This document shows positions 49,473-62,475 of a stretch of DNA of 64,000 nt, in pieces. Numbering within the stretch: the stretch's first letter is position 1; the number at the start of each line of letters is the position of its first letter. The stretch is from assembly GCA_026027325.1 (NCBI GenBank), contig JAMSLZ010000003.1:2170001-2234000 (forward strand). Reading direction: 5' to 3'. The position numbers were made by a program, and so were the translations under genes. Origin of the DNA: Actinomucor elegans (lineage: Eukaryota; Mucoromycota; Mucoromycetes; Mucorales; Mucoraceae). The notes under the pieces were generated by a model. It had not been told where the DNA came from and did not search any database. It worked only from the letters and a program-made list of their open reading frames with translations.

Positions 49473-50735
49473 CGCTTAGCATAGAATTTGATATCCAAAG
49501 AATACTCACTCAAACTTTAATACTAGCTTTTCTTAACCCTTTATATCCAATTTTTTTTTCAATAATTGTTGTGACGATCTAAGAATTCAAAATATAGTCA
49601 AAGTTTGCTCCCTTACAAAAAAATATATTTAAAAATTTGACAATCCAACTATAGAACAGGAATAAAGCTTATTAACAATTAGATATATGATGAAAGTTGT
49701 ACGTATAAACAAACATTGTTGTTTTGGCAATATAAACTTTGTTAATTTTTAAAAGTTGAAACACTGATCCAGGGTGTGAAAAGGCCATATTGCTATAATG
49801 TTGTTGCTTTTTTTTTTTACGTTAATCTACAATTACACAATGTAGTTTAATAGAAAAAAAATAAGACGCCAGTTTGATATATGCCCCTGAAATGCACATT
49901 GGCACCTCTGTTAATTATTATAATAATTGTTTTAAAGGATTTTATCCAGAATTCTAACTATCTTTCTATATATCCTTATTTTTGGATCAAAACAGCAAAC
50001 TCATCCAATTAATTTCCTTGTTCAGAACAGGAAATAGATAACCAAATATTAATATTATAACCATAGAAAAAAGATAAATCATATTTGAACTCTTAATAGA
50101 GCTAATATGCAATGGCATCTTCTTTGAAATGATGCAAGTTATAGAAAGCTTAGAAAGCAAAAGTATTACTTTCAAATAAGAAATCTCTATCACTTTTGAG
50201 AGCCGTAGGTCTTGGTAAATTTTGTTTAAAATGGTAAAGCTGGGTTCCTTCAAAGAAATAAACAAGTTTTGTATATTCCCCGAAACTTGAAGCTGTAACT
50301 TGGTTCATTGCTCTTGTAGTTGGTCTGGATGGATTTTTGTCCGGTATGCCCTGGGTCTTGTTCATGCATTCTCCGCAACCAATGAAATCCAAATAATCGG
50401 AACACCAAGTGCTACGATGTCACTAAATCGAGAATCAGGTCACTTGGATAAGGCTTTGTACGTTCAAGAATCAGGTTTATTGGTGCACTTCTTATTGTCT
50501 AAAATGCGCCGCTATTTTGATCAAACTGAGTGTTTGTGGCACATACAAGGTGCATTTCTTTTGTATTTTCATTTGACCTAAACCAAGCCTCTTCTTCCGA
50601 TCTCTTGTGTACTCGGCCCCTTTTCTTCTAAAGTCTCCTTTTTATACCGTTTAGAACGATCTAGGTTATAGTTTATATCTTTCTTTCACTTTTTTTTTGT
50701 CATATAACAATATAGGTCTTTTATAACGATTTTGC

Positions 50736-53700
50736 ATGTCTCAGTGGCAAACCAACATGAGACGAGGTATTATTATCATAATTACTTGTATTCATGATAA
50801 TTGACGCGAAAATATGCCGCTAGAAGAAGAAGAGGAAGTTGGAAGAGACGAAGATTTTGGGCTATTAAATGAGCCAACTCCACCTCAACCGCCTTACATG
50901 GCTTCTGATTATTCACTGTCTACCATGCAGTCTAACGAACGGACCTTTGAATCCACAGAAATGTTGGATAGAGCAACAGTATCAAAACCAGACGAGAAAA
51001 CAAAGAAGCCCGCCTTTTTTCCATCTCATCTCTTTCGCCGCCGTGGTACAGGACAGACTCAACAGGATGCTCCACGCGTTATTCGAATCAATCAAGTACA
51101 AAATCAAAAGTTTATGGGGAATAGTGTATCTACTGCAAAGTATAATCCCTTGACATTCTTACCCAAGTTTTTGTATGTCGAGTTTAGTAAATCTGCAAAT
51201 CTTTTTTTCTTGTTCATTTCCGGTATTCAAGTAGGCATTATATATATATATATATATATTATTGATTTGATACACCAAAGTAACATACACTATCTAGCAA
51301 ATCCCCAATATTTCGCCAACTTCTCGATATACGACATTGATCCCATTGATCATTGTGCTTCTCATTACAGCTATCAAAGAAATCATTGAAGATTATGTAG
51401 GGTAAAAAAGAAAAACAGAAGCTTTTCCCCACCAACTGTACATGATGCAGCACTGACCCGTTGACTTTATAGGGTGTTCACAAGTCAGATCATCAACTGA
51501 ACGCTCGACAGTGCAAAATATACGATGGGAGTCAGTTTGTTTCCAAGAAATGGCGAGATGTGAAAGTAGGTGATATCTGCCGTATAGAAAGTAAAGAGTT
51601 CTTTCCAGCCGATTTGATATTACTCAGTAGTTCTGAACCAGAAGGACTGTGTTACATTGAAACAAGTAATTTAGATGGGTAACTATACAACAACAACAAC
51701 AAAATAACAACAAAATAACAACAAAAAGCTTGTAGCTAATACGTTTTGATTAGAGAAGTGAATCTGAAGATAAAGCAAGCTTTGCCAGAAACAGCTTCGT
51801 ACTTGTCTCCTTCAGATGTAGTGCGTTTATCTGGAACATTGCTATGCGAACAACCCAATAATCGCCTGTACAACTATGACGGTACCTTGAATTTGGAAAT
51901 GGCAGATGGGAAATCCAGAGACTTTCCTTTAGATCCATCCAAGCTATTATTAAGAGGCGCTCAATTGCGAAATACCAGTTGGATCTATGGATTTGTCGTA
52001 TTTACAGGCCATGAAACAAAATTAATGCTGAATTCGAGGTGAGTGCATGTAATCAGAGTCTATTGCAGCTCTATTTACATAAACCTTGACCTTAGTAAAA
52101 AACCTACCAAAGCCTCAAACGTTACGCGTATCACCAATCGAAATATTTTATATTTATTCACGATGCTTGTTATTATGAGTATTCTATGTTCTGTTGGCAA
52201 TCTTGTCACCTCTGTAATGTTATTTTCAAGTATATCTCTTTTTTTTGTATTCAATGACTGATTTATATATATATATATAGACAAAAGCAGGAAGTCAATG
52301 GAGCTACTTGCAGATTCCAGCTACAGAAAGAGCCAAAGAATTTGGCTTGAGTATTTTAACCTTTATGATCTTATTTAACAGTTTTATCCCTATAAGTTTA
52401 ATGGTGACGATGGAAATTGTCAAGTTTGTTCAATCGATCATGATCGACAATGACCTAGATATCTACTATGCCAAAACCGATACACCTGCAGTAGCTCGAA
52501 GCAGTAGTCTGATCGAAGAACTAGGCCAAGTCGAATATGTCTTTTCCGACAAGACGGGGACCTTAACCTGTAATGAAATGGAATTTCGAGAATGTTCAAT
52601 TGCCGGATTGTCTTACGCTACTACAGCTGATCCCGACCGTCCACCCAAATCCGAACAGGATGCTAGCGGCCAATACTCGTTTGAGCAGCTAGAGGAACAC
52701 CTAAAAAATTCTCAGCACAAACATATCATTCATGAATTCATGACTTCCTTGATGACTTGTCATACAGTGATTCCCGAAGCCGTTAAAGACTCGGACGAGA
52801 TTGTTTATCAAGCCTCTTCCCCCGATGAGGCGGCGCTCGTTCAAGGTGCTAGTCGCATCTTTGGATACCATTTTTATGCACGTCGCCCTCACACGATTCA
52901 TTGTAAAATCCAGGGCAAAGAAGTAGAATTCAGTATTTTAAACGTATGCGAATTTAACTCCACTCGTAAACGTATGTCAATCGTATTGAAGGATGCAAAC
53001 GGAATCAAGTTGTATTGCAAAGGTGCTGATTCTGTCATTCTGGAAAGATTGGCAGCTAATGATCCGTTTGAGCAAGCGACACTTCATCATTTAGAGGTAG
53101 AGTAATAACTTTATGTGAACTAATTACAAAGATGAAGGAGGGGCTCATCACTATGCGTAGGAGTTTGCGTCCGAGGGTCTGCGTACCTTATGTTATGCAA
53201 TGCGCGAAATTTCACAGGAAGAATATGAACGTTGGTCTGCTATTTATGAAGCTGCATCCACTACATTGATTAATCGAGCAGATGAATTGGATAAAGCGGC
53301 CGAGTTGATTGAAAAGAACATGACTTTGCTAGGTGCAACAGCCATTGAAGATAAGCTTCAGGATGGTGTGCCAGATACAATTCATACATTGCAGCAAGCG
53401 AATATTAAAGTCTGGGTGCTTACAGGAGATCGACAAGAAACAGCTATCAATATCGGTTATAGTTGTAAACTGTTGACGGAAGAAATGGACTTGCTGATTT
53501 GCAATTATGATGATCATTCTTCTACGCAAGCATTTTTGTCGCGTACACTGAGTGAATTGGAACAGAGTGCAGCCAAGGATACAGATGCACCCGAGGTAAT
53601 ATACATATATATATATATATATGTTTGATTTCTAAACATTTCAGCTAATTCAATTCATTTGAAATTAGGTACATGCATTCATCATTGAGGGGAAAAGCCT

Positions 53701-55117
53701 TACATTTGCACTGGAAAAAGACATGGAACGCCTTTTTTATGAAGTGGCCACACGTTGTAAAGCAGTGATCTGCTGTCGTGTATCTCCTCTTCAAAAGGCA
53801 TTGGTCGTAAAACTCGTTAAAAAGTTTTCTAAATCTATCCTTCTGGCCATTGGTGATGGTGCTAATGATGTATCCATGATCCAGGCTGCTCATGTAGGCA
53901 TTGGTATCAGTGGTGTAGAGGGCCTTCAAGCAGCCAGAAGCGCAGACTTTGCTATTTCTCAATTTAGATTCCTCAAAAAGCTTTTGTTGGTGCATGGTGC
54001 TTGGGCTTACCAAAGGTTAAGCAAAATGATCTTTTATTATTTTTACAAGAATGTTGCTTTGTATTTGACGCAGTTCTGGGTATAGCAGCAAACAAGTTGA
54101 ACATGCGATCAATTCAACTAATGCATTACTTTGGTAGTACGCTATATTTAACGGGTTTTCAGGCCAAACGTTATACGAATCTTGGACCATGTCTTGCTTC
54201 AACGTATTCTTTACTATCTTACCGCCTATGGCCATCGGCATTTTCGACCAATTTGCATCGGCACAATTATTGGACAAGTATCCGCAAATCTATATGTTAG
54301 GACAGAAGAACGAGTTTTTTAATCAGAAGCGGTTTTGGGGTTGGATCATGAACGCAGTTTATCATTCAGCAGTAAGTTTCATCTAATTGCTTACTGAGGT
54401 TGTACTCATGTTTCTATTAGATGCTTTTCTTTTTGGGTATGGCAGCGTTTAGACGAGACGAGGTATTTGGAAGCACTGGATGGTCTGGAGGACAATGGTG
54501 GGTTGGTACCACCATATTCACCGCTACACTTGCCACTATCTTGTGGAAAGCAGCACTAATTACAGAGTAAGCTATGCATTTCTTTTATGGTGAGCAAAAT
54601 TAAACCAACTGCTTCTATAGTATCTGGACAAAGTATACGTTTATTGCAATTCCTGGCTCCATGGCTATTTGGTTTATTTTTATGCCTCTGGTATCTTATG
54701 TAGGACCTCTTTTGCCATGGGGAATCTTTATGGAATACATAGGTATCGTACCTCGGCTGTTTGGAAATGTAAACTACTGGCTCTTCTTTATCTTGGTACC
54801 ACTTGCTTGTAACTTGCGTGATTATCTATGGAAATAGTATGTGTTGTAATGTGTTTCGTTTTTAATTACTGACATTTTGGCGCTTTAGTTACAAACGCAT
54901 GTACAGAACCAAGAGTTATCATTATATTCAAGAGATCCAAAAGATGAACTTGCCCGATTATCGACCAAGGATGGACAGATTCAGACAAGCAGTAAATAAA
55001 GTCAGAAAGATTCAAAGGTTGAAACAATCGAGAGGTTATGCCTTTTCCCAAAGTGATTCAGATCAAACCAAGATCATCCGTGTATATGATACCACTCAGC
55101 AAAAACCTACAGGTTAA
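50736..55117 (+). CDS. DRS2: P4-type ATPase, Drs2-like phospholipid flippase
   Basis: Flips aminophospholipids to the cytosolic leaflet, in yeast at the trans-Golgi with a Cdc50 partner. Thirteen exons (50736-50766, 50824-51230, 51298-51396, 51473-51678, 51754-52038, 52096-52213, 52281-53096, 53161-53595, 53669-54079, 54138-54371, 54421-54566, 54621-54836, 54889-55117) give 1,210 residues. Landmarks: acidic N-terminus; [20 protein letters not shown] before membrane segment 1; [20 protein letters not shown] and [11 protein letters not shown] in the actuator domain; [15 protein letters not shown] (P4 PISL motif) in segment 4; [19 protein letters not shown] (phosphorylated Asp); [15 protein letters not shown] in the nucleotide domain; [14 protein letters not shown]; then six more membrane segments after [20 protein letters not shown]. 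The actuator motif has Val where homologs have Thr or Ser (DGET/DGES). A short first exon of ten codons is supported by frame and a downstream acidic exon. Confidence 0.95.
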
Positions 55118-56797
55118 ACAGCTTATCTTTCCATTATTACAACTACTATGTATTTATTTCTATCTATTATCTACACACTTCCATGCTATAAAATTTATAT
55201 TATATCAGTTAAATAGTCTGCATAAACTGGCATAAAACGTGTTTTTTATAGTCATGTGAACTTTTTGATGCATTCTGTATGCATTGCTTGTACTTTAATG
55301 ATCTTCAAATCATCTCTATATAGCATCTTTCGGTTCCGTTCATCTGGCAATTATTGGCTACATAATATTGTCCAACTCCTAAAGAAGTCCAGCCTCTAAT
55401 GGAAACAGGTTGCAATAACTGGAGGCTGCGATTTATTTCCTTAATAAACTTTTATAAACTGGGCGTCTTAATAACTTACATTCTTGGCATGAGGTTTCAG
55501 TGCAAGGATAATACAGTCATCTTTTTAGATATACACGGTATATTATAAAGAAAGCTTTTGAGTAAAAGTGAACAATTACTCATTTTAAATAATGAAGGTT
55601 ATAAATTAACAAATGTGAATTAGTCAATAAAAGTAATGGAGTAGATCTGAGATTTGAATAGATGCAATAATTCATTCTGAAAGCGGTCCACTGATCAAAT
55701 GCGACTTTTGACCAAGATCAACAGGAAGATCTAGAGATGAACAGATAATTGCATAGATTCCATATAGTTTAATACTAACTATCAGCAAACACAATGAATT
55801 CATTGTACTTTAATATATGAAAGTTCTAGTAGATGTAATAATCCATTCTAAACATGCACTAGCCATTAGATGCGACATTTGACCCTGATTGACTGAGAAA
55901 CCCATTGAAGTCAAAAATGGAGTTTTTATTAATACGCTGTGTAGAATTCCAATAAGGAAATTAAGAGGCGGCCATACTAATTTAACTAAAATAGAGGGTG
56001 GGAGTTATTGCCAGACTCGAGTCACTACTTTTTTTTATAAATTCATTGGAATAAAGGTCTCACGACGGAAAATATATCAACCATATAAATGGAGTGTAAT
56101 ATGTATTGATCTTAAATCTAGTGAGTCAAAATCCAGGATATTGGGTATGTAATATCAAAATCAATTTGATGCCATAAATACTTTACTTTTATATGACTAT
56201 GATACACGATTTTAATATGAAGATGAATACAAACTAGTACTTCCATATGCACTTCAACTTTTGTGTCATAAAATTATTTTGAAAACTCACCTTTGTCATA
56301 GTATTTAGACTATCGTTAGAGATATTCCCAATAAAAAAATACAAACATGGAAATCAAATCAACTCAAAGCCAGAGGCTTTTTTTGAGCCCTTTAATTCGA
56401 GATTCGAATAATATAATAGAAGTGTACATGAAACGGAACGCATTTTATACTCAGAAATAAAGAATACCATGCACAAAGCAAAAAGACGTTGAGATACAAA
56501 AATTAAAATTCTGATGTGCAAATTCACTAGGAAAAAAAAACTAATAAAAATTTCTATGATTGGAAACAAAATCTTAGCCTGTACATATTTAATACCAGCC
56601 ATCCAATTAAAATTACGGGTGTTTAACACCGCCTGTTCGACGCGCAAAAGACGAGCCCCTCCCAATTCATGCATAGGCTAATATGACGTGTATCAATCTC
56701 TTGGCTAATAATAATAAGCTGACCAAAGAAATGATTGTTAAAAATTCCCGCCCAAAACCTTTCTTCCAAGAATCCAAAACAAAAACAAAAACAAAAA
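55118..56797. other. Intergenic region with repeats
   Basis: 1.7 kb. Holds the clearest tandem copy of the dispersed repeat (listed). An 87-codon plus-strand frame just after it (55889-56152, ending RKIYQPYKWSVICIDLKSSE) starts inside the repeat and is unrecognised. Confidence 0.5.
55655..55910 (+). repeat. Dispersed degenerate repeat, two tandem units (copy E, best preserved)
   Basis: Units start near 55660 (AGATGCAATAATTCATTCTG) and 55834 (AGATGTAATAATCCATTCTA), about 174 bp apart. In each, a second block follows about 20 bp on: ATGCGACTTTTGACCAAGAT and ATGCGACATTTGACCCTGAT. This pair defines the family motif used for the other copies. Confidence 0.6.
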
Positions 56798-58226
56798 ATG
56801 TCTGAACCTCAAACCAAGCCCGTCAAGGACCTTATGAATTCTACTGAGGAAGAAGCTGTCCAAGCAGAAGAACAGGTGCCTATTACTGTTGCCCCTACCA
56901 CTGCCACTCCACCGCCTACTGCCACAGAAACACCCGAATCACAACCTCCATTAACAGGACACGTCAAAACATTAAAAGACGCATTTCCTGACTTGGATGT
57001 AGAGGTCATTGAGACCATTTTAGATAGTCAAGGAGGTAATTTGGATGCTGCTTTTGAGATTTTGCTTGGCATGTCCGACCCCACCTACAAGCCAGAACCT
57101 CAACAAACTGAAGGTTTGGACCAACTGAGACAGGATGAAGAGTATGCTCGCCGTTTGGCACGAGAAGGTGATGCTCATTATCCTCAAAATAACGCCAATC
57201 ATCATCAACAGCAACAGCAGCAAGATCAACCTCTATTTAACTTTCAAGGTAAAAAAAAAGAAAAAGAAAAAGGTCGCATGTAATAATATGAATATGCAGA
57301 GGAGTTGCCTATTATCAAGGAAAAAGTAATTGAAGCAGGAAATGGTATACAAAACTAGCTTATCGTGTTGTAGAAAATCAAACTGATCAAGCCATATCAT
57401 ATAGCTGCCAAGACTAAGATTATGAGCTTGTATAACCAATTTATAGCTGGTCCTTCTAATGAGCAACAACAACAAGGCGGTGTATTAGAAGCTGGTATGG
57501 GAAATTTGAGCTTATCTGATAACCAACAACCGCAGCAACAGAGAGGGCGCTCAGTGGATTTATATGAATGGGATGGTAAGAGCAAAAATGAGTGATAAGA
57601 AAAAAAAAAGAGTGAGTTTTTTTTAAAAAAAAAATATGGATTAGGTCAGCAGCATCAACAAGCCGAAGCACCTGTGCGTAATCCATTATTAAGAAAGCAG
57701 TCGGTTACATCTACATCAGTAGAACAAATACTATCGGATGAAGAATTTGCTCGGCAGTTGGCTAGAGAAGATGCTGAAGTTTCGGCTTTAGCAGCTTCGC
57801 CTGTTCAAAGTAAGTAAACAACTGCATAAAGCTCTAAGGGTTCTTTTTGTAAAACGTTGAATCCCTAGACACCTATGCGGCTCCAGTGAATACAAAGTCT
57901 GCTTCAATTGAAGCGGTAAAATCAAGTGCTGACAGTGATGATCATGGAGAGGGTAAAACATGAAAAGGAATGTGTAATGGGACTATAAATACTAAAGATT
58001 CCTAGTGTCTCTTACAGCGGTAGACTCTTCAGTCAAGCCCTCCGGCTACACGATTGCTCAGGATGATGATGACGATTTAGATGATTTATTTGATAAGAAT
58101 GGTATTATTAGTTTAATCTGATAATTAAGGTGGTGTAACTAACAGATTTATTTAGATTCAAATACTGAATTGAAGGCTGAAGCTCAAGGCGATAAACCTA
58201 CTACTGCTGCTGATAAGACAAAGTAA
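56798..58226 (+). CDS. CUE-domain ubiquitin-binding protein (Cue5-like)
   Basis: Ubiquitin-binding adaptor; yeast Cue5 links ubiquitinated cargo to Atg8 in autophagy. Seven exons (56798-57248, 57300-57325, 57374-57575, 57645-57809, 57869-57952, 58018-58101, 58156-58226) give 360 residues. After a Pro/Thr-rich leader, the CUE domain occupies about residues 58-100: TLKDAFPDLDVEVIETILDS, with the DxFP-type loop (DAFPD), then QGGNLDAAFEILLGMSDP. Next come two copies of a short motif, LRQDEEYARRLAREGDA and LSDEEFARQLAREDAEV, separated by Gln-rich disorder. The tail is acidic (DDDDDLDDLFDKN). The middle exon KIKLIKPYHIAAKTKIMSLY may form a helix. CUE assignment is strong; the Cue5/autophagy role rests on overall layout and is less certain. 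Confidence 0.82.
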
Positions 58227-58349
58227 TAATCTAGATCTTTAGCATGGTTTACTTTTTATATAAACGCTGCAGATAAAACAATGCATCTTGGTTTTTCTTT
58301 TTTTTTCTCTTTTCTTTTCTTTACTTTTCTCTTATTATCCCATTATATT

Positions 58350-59527
58350 ATGACTTCAACAAAGGGTAATATTTTCAGTCCACTATTATTAAGTTTCACA
58401 ATTAACTTGGTGTTTGCTTAGAATACACTATTGCTGACCTATTGAAATTGAGGTATTCTACTGATGAGAAAGCTGATACCTTTTTTCAATGGGAAGGCTC
58501 TGTCTTGTAAATATAATAATAATAATAAAAAAGAGATAGCTGTAAAATATTATCACATAATTTAACCATGCCTTCTGTATATAGTGCTTTTATACCTGGA
58601 CAGCCGCCAAAGAAAATCTTTCGATGCATTGGTATGAATGTATCTAAGGCAGTCATTGAGGATGGCAAGCTAAAAGCATTTGGAAAGGAACTTTTGTATT
58701 ATCTTGACCCTGTAACGGGTAAAAAACTTGATAAATGGGATAACCCTTGGACTGGAGAAGAGAAATTGCCAGGTAAGCTATCTACAACAAGGTTCATAAA
58801 AAAAACAGAGTAACCTAACTAGTATCTACTCTAGTAATTCATATTGCAAATGATCCTGTGCAGATGGCTCTTCCTTGCGGTATTTCTTTGGATGCTCGTT
58901 ATAATAAATTTGATAACACGACTGCCATTGTTTCAGAGGTAAAAATAAAGTGAAACAAACGGGTATATGTATAGACGCGTTATCTAATATACCCGTCTCT
59001 ATGTTAGATACCGTTGTTCTATCCAAATCCACTTGCTACCGAAGATCACAAGTTTGATGCATATGACTGCAGCAAAATGTATCAAGGTAAAAAAAAAAAA
59101 AAAAAAAAAAAACAGCCGATATCACTAATATAGTAATGGTACTGATGATTGTAACTTGATAGCTGGTGAGTTCTTTACATTCAAGTGCAATACAAAGGAA
59201 TTAGATGCATCCAGCACCATTGATCACGTTGACTTGAACTGGACTCGTATCTCGCGGTTTGCACCTTTCATGAAGATGGGCAAGAGTGATGGTTACTTGG
59301 TATATCACTGTACAGGTTTTAAACTGCCTCAAAAATCAACTGCTCAAGACTTACACCCTTTATTGGCAAAGGAAATTGAAACTGAAATGAAGACGTATGC
59401 TGCTGCATCAGATGCTTTTAATCCTAGTGTTCCAAATGTTTCAAGCTGGAGTTACTTTAGGGATCATTTTGATCGTTATACGAACGAGCCTGGATGCAGT
59501 TGGCCCATCTGTTCATTGAAAGAATAA
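58350..59527 (+). CDS. DUF1838 family protein, function unknown
   Basis: Six exons (58350-58365, 58422-58506, 58585-58772, 58835-58938, 59008-59086, 59163-59527) give 278 residues, near the usual DUF1838 (PF08894) size. Recognisable blocks: FFQWEGSVLAFIPGQPPKKI with IGMNVSKAV, YYLDPVTGKKLDKWDNPWTG followed by VIHIANDPV, FTFKCNTKELDAS, and LNWTRISRFAPFMKMGKSDG. The last part resembles HFVWTRVSPWLPWMKMG-type text of family members. The family occurs in bacteria and fungi without a proven reaction. There is no signal peptide or membrane helix. It sits 124 bp after the CUE gene on the same strand and converges on RAD54 with only 98 bp between stops. The intron after exon 5 starts GTA followed by about 22 A. 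Confidence 0.8.
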
Positions 59528-59625
59528 AGAAAGAAGCCAAATTTATTAGCATTATATACTTTTATAGGTGTGTGTGTGTGTGCAATAATGATGATGAAGA
59601 TGAAAGATAAGGGAATAATGAAAGA

Positions 59626-62475
59626 TTATTTCATATGAGAGATATATTGAAACACATAAGAAACGATTCCTTTTTGTGCTTCAGTCAGTAAGATAGGATC
59701 GGGTAAGCGAAGCAAGTCTTTATCATAATGGTTCCATCTATGTAATACAGTTTAGTTTACACGTTCTTGTACACAATGCAGTAAACTTACGTGCTAGAAT
59801 CGCCATAATTCATTGTTTCAGCTGATGAATGCTGTTTACCTTGAATGCATCGCTTACACTTGAAAGTATCGTGCGTTTCACTTTCACTCTTTGTATGTAA
59901 AGTAAACAGGCGACGCATATCAGCCACAGAGAAATGACGTTCCATATCGGTTGCTTCATCCACCACACAGTTAGATAGTGATTGTTTATGTGATTGACGC
60001 TGAAAGATCTTTTCTTCAATTGTACCAGAAGCAATGAAACGGTAAATGAAACAGTCCTTCTTTTGTCCATCACGCCATACACGAGCTAGTGCTTGTTGAT
60101 CGGCAGCAGGGTTCCAATCAGGATCAAACAATACCAAGCGGTTAGCGCCGATTAAGTTCAGGCCACAGCCGCCTGCCTTACTACTCAACAGAAACACGAA
60201 CTCTTCTGCTTCTGGATTGTTGAATTGATCCACAAGCTTCTGTCGTTTGTTAATAGTCATGGATCCATCTAAGCGAAGCACGCCGTATCTAATATCATTG
60301 AATGAGTCTAGAAGAATCAAAAGATATATTGCTAGGTACACTTACTGGCTCTGTTTACAGTATGTTTCAAATAGATCCAATGTCTGCGTATAATTACTGA
60401 TAAGAACAATCTTGTCTTTTGTTTCCTTTTTGATTCTAGCAAGCATACTGTAGAAATGAAGCCCATTAAATCAATATGAAACATAGTTTATGTATTAATA
60501 TATTTACCGAGCAAGCACCATGAATTTACCAGAATAGGTGGGATCCACCTTATTGCCATTGCTGGCATAATTGGCAGGCAAAATAGATTCACAGCCTGCA
60601 AGGTCTTCTGGCAAGTCTAGGAGTTTAGGGTGGTTACATAACTTCTTCAACAGTGTAATGTTCTAAGCAATATATGTTTGATTAGATTCTTGGTTACAGA
60701 AAAAGATTAAATAGACTACCTTGAGTGCCTGGCAGCCCTGTCCACGTAACAATGTTTTGATTTCAGGTGAAGTCAAAAAGAAGTTGTACAGAGACTCTTG
60801 CAAAGGTGCCAACTTGCAAAAGACAACATGTTCATATTTGGTCGGCACTAATAAAGCAGCAGATTAATGCATGTACCAATGTTTTCGATCTTGAACTTAC
60901 AGTATTTTGTCAAAATATCATTTGTTCTTCGAATGGTGAACTTGGATACGATGTTCCAAAACTCGGCTACCTTTTCATCACTCACTTCTCTTTCTTTCTC
61001 TGTAGCATCTGCATCTCGACCTCGTAAGATAGGATTCTCATAGTTTCTTCTAAACTCATTTGGAGTTCCTAGTAGTCCAGGATTTGCGAAATCAAGCAAA
61101 GCATAATATTCACTCAAATCATTCTATTACTTATTAGTTTCTCTGTTTTGTCTATACTACATTAATACTTTACCTGGATTGGAGTACCAGAAAGAATAAC
61201 TCTTCGAGTAACTTGTAAACTGTTCAATTCAGTATATAGCTTTGAATCTCTGTTTTTTAATCGATGTCCTTCATCACAGAGCAAAATGCCAATTGAACAT
61301 TTCTGCAAGTACTTTGTATAGGCTCTTAAGCTCTCATAAGATATGATAAGAATTGAGTTTCTGCTTTGATTTGCTCCCCATCGCTTAACGGCTGTGATCT
61401 TTTCTTTGCTATTTCCAACATCTACTGTCAGTGGTTGTACACGCGTAGCGCCTAACCATTTCACTATATCACAGCATTAGTGGTTTATGAGCTGATATAT
61501 ATATCAAACAGACACAATACCGAACTCATTTGCCCAGTTCTTGACCAAACTCGAGGGACAAGTAATGATAGCTTTTTGACATGTTGATTTACCAATCTCT
61601 TCGGATTGCTGAAGCAAAGTCCACACCAATGTTATACACTGCAACGTCTTTCCTAGCCCCATTTCATCTGCCATAATACAACCATAGGCATCAGGATACA
61701 CTTTACCTGTTGCACATTGATACATAAATTTTACGCCTTCGATTTGATGAGGCCTCAGTACGCGAGCCAAGGCAGGATCTACCACGACATGCCCCAATTT
61801 CCTCTCTTCTTTTTTAAGACCCAAGATCTCGGCCAATGTCTTTTTCTTCTTGGGCTTATCTGTCGTGATCTTAATCTCTTCCTGTACAGGCTGGTTATCT
61901 GGATCCCACAACACGATGGCTCCTTCTGCAGTGTGGTCATAAAGCGCTCGCATCATATGTCCCGCACGACGTCGAATACCCAATGTCTTTCGCTCACCAA
62001 AGTTGTTGTTGATAGGTTCAACTGGTAAAGGCATCGTTTTGCCATGCTGATCGGGTTTACTAACCATCGTAGGTACTTTGAACTTTTTACTGAGAACAGA
62101 ACGTGCGTCGTAGCCTCCTTTGTTTCGAGATACAGGCAAGAACTTGCCCGTCTGGTTACTAGGCAAACACTTTAGTATAGCTCGGGGCTTTTGTTCTCGA
62201 TCGCTGACATCAGACTCGCTGTTACTTGTGAGTCGCTTCCTTACTACAATTCGAGTTTTCTTTTCGATGTGTTCTTGATCGCTGAAATCGGATTCGCTGT
62301 CGCTTAAGGCTCTCTTCTTTTTAGAGGGTGTTTTTTTTGATCGTGGTTGAAATTCCTCGTCGCTATTTTCACTACTGCTGTCTATATGGAATGAAAGTAC
62401 AGTCTTGGTCGTTTTCTCACGATTAGACGTCCTTGTTGGCTTTAATGCAACAGAGTTAATTGGTTTTGAAAGCAT
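59626..62475 (-). CDS. RAD54: Rad54 DNA repair/recombination translocase
   Basis: Swi2/Snf2 ATPase that works with Rad51 in homologous recombination. Eight exons (62475-61521, 61463-61174, 61123-60901, 60847-60720, 60662-60508, 60447-60346, 60288-59791, 59737-59626) give 820 residues. The N-terminus (1-150) is Ser/Asp/Lys-rich. Helicase motifs: [37 protein letters not shown] (Walker A), [29 protein letters not shown] (DEGH box), [89 protein letters not shown] with [20 protein letters not shown], and [17 protein letters not shown]. The order and the C-terminal CKRC zinc-like pair are typical of Rad54 rather than other Snf2 branches. All junctions keep frame. Confidence 0.96.

Larger units (their letters stand above)
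48242..50735. other. Long intergenic region
   Basis: 2.5 kb between divergent genes. Contains a degenerate repeat copy near 48.95 kb and a T30 run (both listed). Two overlapping opposite-strand frames of 80-93 codons (50150-50392 minus, 50300-50581 plus) have fairly protein-like composition but no recognisable family; only one could be real and neither is called. Confidence 0.45.

Noticed and set aside
50150..50581. Overlapping 80- and 93-codon frames on opposite strands before the flippase gene
   Set aside because: Neither has a family match, and each could be a shadow of the other; evidence is too thin to call one.
55889..56152. 87-codon plus-strand frame ending near RKIYQPYKWSVICIDLKSSE
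   Set aside because: Begins inside the dispersed repeat, no recognised domain and no supporting splice signals.
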